Under the pieces are notes generated by a model. It was not told where the DNA came from, did no database searches, and was given only the letters and a program-made list of their open reading frames with translations. The position numbers and the translations under genes are program-made. Below are positions 6,128-9,759 of a DNA stretch of 9,759 bases, one piece after another. Origin of the DNA: an uncultured Eubacteriales bacterium (GTDB lineage Bacteria; Bacillota; Clostridia; Oscillospirales; CAG-382); NCBI GenBank assembly GCA_934502885.1, contig CAKSUT010000028.1:1-9759 (forward strand), read 5' to 3'. The stretch's first letter is position 1; every line of letters starts with the position of its first letter.

Positions 6128-6271
6128 GGGGGTGGTGTCCTTTTCTTGAAAGAACCAAAGAACGTGAGGATATGTACTTTTCTTGAAAGAAAAGTACCAA
6201 AAGAACTTTATCGATTTCAAAGCTATCGCTTTGAAATGAAAAGTCTTTTATTTAATTTTGGGATAGTACCG

Positions 6272-6304
6272 CGTTCGGGCGCCATAAATTCAAGCGCCCG
6301 AACG
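6272..6304. repeat. 33-nt conserved-size hairpin, instance 3
   Basis: CGTTCGGGCGC (6272-6282) pairs perfectly with GCGCCCGAACG (6294-6304). The stem sequence differs from instance 1 but the size is the same. Confidence 0.85.
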
Positions 6305-6514
6305 AGATAAGGCAAGACTCATCTAATCCGAGGTCGGCGCGTTTAAGCGCGGCAACGCCTCGCTCAAAGGGAAGTTTTGCATCAAACTCTGTGGGGAATA
6401 TATCCGAACTTCTCCCGTTCGCAAAATTTATTGCGTGCTTCGCACACGATAAAATTTTACGAAGATAAGGTTTTTGGATGGTGCGTGATTTGGGATTCGT
6501 ACTATCTCATTGGC

Positions 6515-6552
6515 GTATTGGAGTGAGCCGGCGAAGCCGCTCACTCCAATAC
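6515..6552. repeat. Long GAA-loop hairpin between convergent genes
   Basis: GTATTGGAGTGAGC (6515-6528) pairs perfectly with 6539-6552. A one-base bulge follows, then GGC-GAA-GCC. It is the longest stem in the repeat family here. Confidence 0.85.
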
Positions 6553-6596
6553 ACCCATCCCTGCAAAGCGTAAGCTTTGCTTTTGAAGTTCTTTTA

Positions 6597-6620
6597 CTTC
6601 TTTTCTTTCAAGAAAAGAAG
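6597..6620 (-). terminator. Palindrome downstream of spoIVB (possible terminator, repeat-derived)
   Basis: CTTCTTTTCTT-TC-AAGAAAAGAAG, 11-bp perfect arms, 25 nt beyond the spoIVB stop. It is an inverted copy of the palindrome that opens the composite repeats. It lacks a proper U-tract, so a terminator role is uncertain. Confidence 0.45.
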
Positions 6621-6645
6621 GCGTCGCAGACCCATCGTAATCCCC

Positions 6646-7923
6646 TCACGCAGCGAGTTTGGGTGAATTACCGAGCATATTTTCGATATAGACGCCGTAA
6701 CCTTTTTCCGGGTCGTTAATCATGACGTGAGTCACGGCGCCCACGAGCTTGCCGTCCTGGATTATGGGACTGCCGCTCATACCCTGCACAATGCCGCCGG
6801 TAAGCGACGTAAGCTCCGGGTCGGTTATGCGGAAAACAAAGCTCTTGTTGGTCGTATCGCTCTTGTAAAGCTTCGTTATCTCAATTTCGTAACGACCGAC
6901 TCCGCCGTCCGTCACCGTCGAAAGTATCTCCGCCTTGCCGGTCTTTATTTCGTCCGACAGCGCTATCGGCAGAGCCTCCGACACGTCAATCCCCTCCGGC
7001 GCTTCGTCGAGAAGTCCGTATACTCCGAGCTCCGTGTTGCCGATGAGGCTTCCTCTGCGAAGCGTGCCGAACGTACCCTTAAGCTCTCCCGGATGCCCCT
7101 TTTCTCCCTTGATAATGTCCGTAAGCTCAATGTCAACCACCGTTCCGCGAAGAAGCGGCATCAGTTTTCCCGTGTCAATGTCGCAGATTCCGTGTCCGAG
7201 TCCGGCGAAAACTCCGCTCTCCGGGTCGTAGTACGTCACTGTCCCTATGCCTGCTGTGCTGTCGCGTATCCACAACCCCGACTTGTACTTTCTGTCGGTC
7301 AGCGACAGCACCGGCAAAAGCGACGTCTCGTGACGCTTGCCGTCTCTCTCGAAGACTATCGACATCACCCTTCCGCCGCCGGCTTCGGTTATCTGCGCGA
7401 TTTCCTCGACCGTGTTCACGTCGATTCCGTTTATTCTTTCTATTACGTCCGACGGCGCAAGTCCTGCCTTGAGTGCCGGGCTTATCTTTCCGTCCGCAGT
7501 CTCAATCTCGCTTGTCCCCACGACAACTACACCCTTGGTGAAGAATTTTATGCCGAATATCGTTCCGCACGGCACGAGCTTTACGTCGCCGACGGCGCGT
7601 GCGCCCACATTTTTGAGCGTTATCGGTCCGAGCTTCGCCTCGGCGTCGCAGTCGGTGACAAGCGCATTTACTCCGTGTTCCGTCGAATCCGCGGCGGCTG
7701 TGCCGTCGTCACCGAGAATGCTGTCCGCGGATAACCTTATGTTATCGGGCGAGACGCTTTCGCCGTCGGTTATGAACGCTATGCTGTCCGGAACGGCAAT
7801 GTCCGCAGCGCCCATTACCGCAAGCACCGACATTATAACAGCCGTCACGGCAAAGAACAGATAGTGTCCCGTGCCGCACGTCCGTGCGCCGGCGCGCAGT
7901 TTTTTTCTTTGTTTTTGCAGCAT
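6646..7923 (-). CDS. spoIVB: SpoIVB serine peptidase (S55 family)
   Basis: In endospore formers SpoIVB is made in the forespore, is exported to the intermembrane space, and triggers processing of pro-sigma-K in the mother cell through the SpoIVFA/SpoIVFB complex. This protein has 425 residues, close to the 426 of B. subtilis. It has a basic N-terminus, one membrane anchor at about 21-40 and the post-anchor segment VPDSIAF. A PDZ domain spans about 120-205, with the peptide-binding region near FGIKFFTKGVVVV and a G-L-x-x-x-D-V-I motif at 154-161. The S55 peptidase domain has His244 in GLGHGI, Asp368 in RITDP and Ser383 in GMSGSP, matching the family's His/Asp/Ser triad. The start is supported by AGGAAGG 9 nt upstream. 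A candidate sigma-G promoter lies upstream. It is convergent with glyS and divergent from uxuB. All key residues are intact. Confidence 0.97.
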   Translation of the reverse strand: MLQKQRKKLRAGARTCGTGHYLFFAVTAVIMSVLAVMGAADIAVPDSIAFITDGESVSPDNIRLSADSILGDDGTAAADSTEHGVNALVTDCDAEAKLGPITLKNVGARAVGDVKLVPCGTIFGIKFFTKGVVVVGTSEIETADGKISPALKAGLAPSDVIERINGIDVNTVEEIAQITEAGGGRVMSIVFERDGKRHETSLLPVLSLTDRKYKSGLWIRDSTAGIGTVTYYDPESGVFAGLGHGICDIDTGKLMPLLRGTVVDIELTDIIKGEKGHPGELKGTFGTLRRGSLIGNTELGVYGLLDEAPEGIDVSEALPIALSDEIKTGKAEILSTVTDGGVGRYEIEITKLYKSDTTNKSFVFRITDPELTSLTGGIVQGMSGSPIIQDGKLVGAVTHVMINDPEKGYGVYIENMLGNSPKLAA

Positions 7924-7960
7924 TTTTTCTGACCTTCCTTTTCGTTTTTCCGTCCGTGTT

Positions 7961-7990
7961 TAATATGTCACCGACAGCGCGATTTAATCG
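7961..7990 (-). promoter_or_regulatory. Candidate sigma-G promoter of spoIVB
   Basis: On the minus strand CATATTA (7961-7967) fits the sigma-G -10 pattern CATWHTA. It is preceded by 17 nt and CGATTA (7985-7990), which matches 4 of 6 positions of TGHATA. In B. subtilis spoIVB is transcribed in the forespore by sigma-F and sigma-G. The match is short, so this is tentative. Confidence 0.35.
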
Positions 7991-8217
7991 GATCGCAGCT
8001 TTGGAATTTCTGCGGTATTTTCCTTTTCGTCCGACCGTCGGAACGCGCAAAGCGCCGTGCGGCGCAGTCCTGCGGTGTGCGGAGTCGGCAAAGCCGCGTC
8101 AATGTAAATTTTTTGTTTTACGCCGCAAAACTATTATTTGCAGATAGATTTCATCTATTCAGCGCGAAAGATTATTGATATTGCATATTTTTCCGCAAAA
8201 ACACGTTATTTTCGGCA

Positions 8218-8246
8218 TTTACAAAAGGAGAAAAACGTGGTAAAAT
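8218..8246 (+). promoter_or_regulatory. Sigma-A-like promoter of uxuB
   Basis: TTTACA (8218-8223), exactly 17 nt, then TAAAAT (8241-8246). The start would be near 8253, with a 35-nt leader that can form a weak GTTTA/TAAAC hairpin (8254-8268) before AAAGGAAG (8271-8278). No operator for a uronate regulator was recognised. Confidence 0.6.
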
Positions 8247-8287
8247 TATGGTAGTTTAAAAATTAAACCGAAAGGAAGATAATAAAA

Positions 8288-9148
8288 ATGAAAACATTGC
8301 CTTTTGAAATTGACCTTAAAGGAAAGACCGCGGTCGTAACAGGCGGCGGCGGAGTGCTCTGCGCAGGCTTTTCCAAGACAATAGCTGCCTGCGGCGCAAA
8401 GGTGGCGGTACTCGACCTCAGAGAGGATGCGGCGCAGAAGGTTGTTGACGAGATAACCGCCGACGGCGGCACGGCGATTGCGATAGGCGCAAACGTACTC
8501 GACAGAGAGAGCATGGAGAATGCAAAGAAGATAGTTGACGAAAAATTCGGCGGCTGCGACATACTTCTCAACGGTGCCGGCGGCAACAACCCCAAGGGAA
8601 CGACGACGAAGGAGTATCTGTTCCCTGAGGATCTCGCCGAGGACAACAAGGACATTGTGACCTTCTTCGACCTCGACCCCAAGGGTATTGAGTTTGTGTT
8701 CAATCTCAACTTCCTCGGAACGCTCATTCCGACGCAGGTATTCGCGCGCGGCATGGCGAAGAAAGAGGCTCCGGTCATCATAAACATATCGTCGATGAAC
8801 GCGTTCAGACCGCTGACGAAGATTCCGGCGTACTCCGGCGCAAAAGCGGCGGTATCGAACTTTACGCAGTGGCTTGCGGTACACTTTGCGCCCGTGGGCA
8901 TAAGAGTAAACGCCATAGCTCCCGGATTTTTCGTAACGGCGCAGAACAAAGCGCTTCTCTTCAACGACGACGGCACGCCCACTCCGAGAACGCACAAGAT
9001 TCTCTCCCACACGCCGATGAACCGTTTCGGCACGCCCGAGGATCTCGACGGTACTCTCCTCTGGCTTCTCTCCGATAAGGCGTCCGGTTTCGTTAACGGC
9101 GTCGTTGTCCCCGTCGACGGCGGCTTCGCCGCTTACTCAGGCGTCTGA
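8288..9148 (+). CDS. uxuB: D-mannonate oxidoreductase / fructuronate reductase, SDR type (UxuB/YjmF-like)
   Basis: Interconverts D-fructuronate and D-mannonate with NAD(H), a cytosolic step of hexuronate (glucuronate) catabolism before mannonate dehydratase. The 286-residue protein matches the Firmicute SDR form typified by B. subtilis YjmF, which is unrelated in fold family to E. coli UxuB. It has TGGGGVLC at 18-25, Asp43 after strand 2, NGAGGNNPK at 95-103 and Asn141. The active site is Ser169, Tyr182 and Lys186 inside the family-typical run ISSMNAF...IPAYSGAKAAV. The stretch FFDLDPKGIEFVFNLNFLGTL and the C-terminal VPVDGGFAAYSGV are characteristic. The ATG has AAAGGAAG 9 nt upstream, and a TTTACA-N17-TAAAAT promoter precedes it. 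No mannonate dehydratase or uronate isomerase gene is visible here, so the partner genes must be elsewhere or a related sugar acid is the substrate. Repeat DNA begins directly after the stop. Confidence 0.9.
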   Translation: MKTLPFEIDLKGKTAVVTGGGGVLCAGFSKTIAACGAKVAVLDLREDAAQKVVDEITADGGTAIAIGANVLDRESMENAKKIVDEKFGGCDILLNGAGGNNPKGTTTKEYLFPEDLAEDNKDIVTFFDLDPKGIEFVFNLNFLGTLIPTQVFARGMAKKEAPVIINISSMNAFRPLTKIPAYSGAKAAVSNFTQWLAVHFAPVGIRVNAIAPGFFVTAQNKALLFNDDGTPTPRTHKILSHTPMNRFGTPEDLDGTLLWLLSDKASGFVNGVVVPVDGGFAAYSGV

Positions 9149-9267
9149 TTTACGGGGGGACGAGGGTGTGTTACTTTCTTGAAAGAAAGTAACCAAAGAA
9201 CTTTCGCCTATTTCAAGGCTATCGCCTTGAAATGAAAAGTTTTTTGTATAACTTTGAGGTTATACCG

Positions 9268-9300
9268 CACGACGGCCTCATAGGCGACACCGCCGTCGTG
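9268..9300. repeat. 33-nt conserved-size hairpin, instance 4
   Basis: CACGACGGC (9268-9276) pairs perfectly with GCCGTCGTG (9292-9300). Confidence 0.8.
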
Positions 9301-9336
9301 AAATGAGGAAGACTCATCTTATCCGAGATAGTACGG

Positions 9337-9369
9337 CGACCCGACGCCATATACGCAAGCGCCGGGTCG
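9337..9369. repeat. 33-nt conserved-size hairpin, instance 5
   Basis: CGACCCGACGC (9337-9347) pairs with GCGCCGGGTCG (9359-9369), with one A.C mismatch. It follows instance 4 in tandem, separated by an ATGAG...CTCAT hairpin and ATCCGAGATAGTA. Confidence 0.75.
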
Positions 9370-9759
9370 TGATTTTTTGCATCAGACTTTGTGGGGAATG
9401 TAATTCGGGGAAACACCGTTCGCAATGAAACGCCTCGCAAAGCTCGACAATTTCATTTTTGCGAAGATGAGGCTCTTTGAGAGTGCAAAGCTTGAGGTTA
9501 GCATTCTCTCCATGATGTATCGGAGGCGGCAAAGCCGCCAGAGAAATTGCGAAGCAATTTACTCTCGAGTTGACCGTGTCAACTCCGGAGGCATCCCCTG
9601 TGTAACCGGTTGCAGAGCAACCTATGGAGCTGTCACGACGAAGTCGTCGGACTGAGGGACTGTCGGACAAGTATTCTCCCCCTTGGTATACTGTAGGGCG
9701 TGGGTTATCTCCCGCCGCAAGAACCGCACGCACGGTTATCGTTTTCGTACTGTAGAAAT

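Larger units (their letters stand above)
6130..6641. repeat. Composite hairpin repeat, copy 3, with inverted ends
   Basis: Blocks: a truncated palindrome remnant (6139-6164); palindrome GTACTTTTCTT-GA-AAGAAAAGTAC (6174-6197); ATTTCAAAGC/GCTTTGAAAT (6214-6237); 33-nt hairpin (6272-6304); CGAGG block; TTCGCAAAATTT stem (6419-6464); 38-nt hairpin (6515-6552); GCAAAGC/GCTTTGC (6563-6580); and an inverted palindrome (6597-6620). Palindrome plus small hairpin occur at both ends in opposite orientation. The triple hairpin block of copies 1 and 2 is absent. It occupies the convergent glyS/spoIVB gap. Confidence 0.85.
7924..8287. other. Divergent spoIVB/uxuB intergenic region
   Basis: A 364-bp region with both promoters and no gene. 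It contains two small hairpins: GCGCC-GTGC-GGCGC at 8052-8065 and CGGC-AAA-GCCG at 8086-8096. The latter resembles the GGC-AAA-GCC hairpin of the repeat family. Otherwise it is AT-rich and unremarkable, with none of the long composite repeats. Confidence 0.6.
9150..9759. repeat. Composite hairpin repeat, copy 4 (cut by window end)
   Basis: Blocks: palindrome GTTACTTTCTT-GA-AAGAAAGTAAC (9170-9193); TTTCAAGGC/GCCTTGAAA (9211-9232); two 33-nt hairpins (9268-9300 and 9337-9369); and a TTCGCAA/TTGCGAA stem (9419-9465). A run of mini-hairpins follows: GGCGGC-AAA-GCCGCC (9525-9539), AAATTGC-GAA-GCAATTT (9544-9560), GAGTTGAC-CGT-GTCAACTC (9567-9585), GGTTGC-AGA-GCAACC (9608-9622) and ACGAC-GAA-GTCGT (9635-9647). 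A GTAG-preceded hairpin (9693 on) comes last. The mini-hairpin block, which sits early in copies 1 and 2, is here near the end. No gene is supported in this 611 bp. Confidence 0.85.

Noticed and set aside
4527..6200. 557-residue open frame on the minus strand across glyS
   Set aside because: Entirely antisense to an unmistakable glycyl-tRNA synthetase. The low-complexity composition mirrors the plus-strand codon bias and no family is recognisable.
6727..7734. 335-residue plus-strand frame across spoIVB
   Set aside because: Antisense shadow of spoIVB, which has an intact catalytic triad and ribosome binding site.
8246..9033. Two overlapping minus-strand frames across uxuB
   Set aside because: Antisense shadows of a clear SDR gene with a promoter and ribosome binding site on the plus strand.

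Overview
The window looks like chromosome from an endospore-forming Firmicute, most likely an uncultured or gut-type clostridium of moderate-to-high GC. The case rests on a full-length SpoIVB peptidase, a Firmicute-type SDR D-mannonate oxidoreductase (UxuB/YjmF type), a single-chain (alpha2) glycyl-tRNA synthetase and strong AGGAGG-like ribosome binding sites. No tRNA, rRNA, CRISPR array, transposase or integrase gene was seen.

Layout. Three minus-strand genes occupy the left half. In transcription order they are an AroD-like Schiff-base dehydratase (4380-3565), a Gfo/Idh/MocA oxidoreductase (2748-1759) and an SDR oxidoreductase (993-238). Then come glyS on plus (4686-6077), spoIVB on minus (6646-7923), convergent with glyS, and uxuB on plus (8288-9148), divergent from spoIVB. 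The two divergent intergenic regions (4381-4685 and 7924-8287) carry recognisable promoters and little repeat DNA.

The striking part is the other intergenic DNA. About 3 kb (roughly 30% of the window) is built from a modular, hairpin-dense repeat family. Two systems can be separated. (1) At the 3' ends of the three left-hand minus genes, short GAAAAGC...GCTTTTC-type hairpins alternate with arrays of degenerate 7-bp tandem repeats of three sequence classes, always in the same order. In two genes this repeat supplies the last codons and the stop codon. (2) Four long composites (from about 1021, 2771, 6130 and 9150), all in the same orientation, carry an ordered series of hairpins. Several stems change sequence between copies while staying complementary, including one hairpin of exactly 33 nt seen five times. 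Blocks are gained, lost, moved or inverted between copies, and many hairpins share the GAA triloop (GCGAAGC).

Functionally, the three left-hand enzymes plus UxuB fit carbohydrate or cyclic polyol-acid catabolism, but the substrate cannot be read from sequence. The AroD-like protein keeps the Schiff-base lysine and catalytic histidine but appears to have lost several substrate-binding residues of true 3-dehydroquinate dehydratase. glyS and spoIVB are housekeeping and sporulation genes. The repeat system is the best candidate for something undescribed; whether it acts as RNA, as single-stranded DNA or as a passive mobile repeat is inference.
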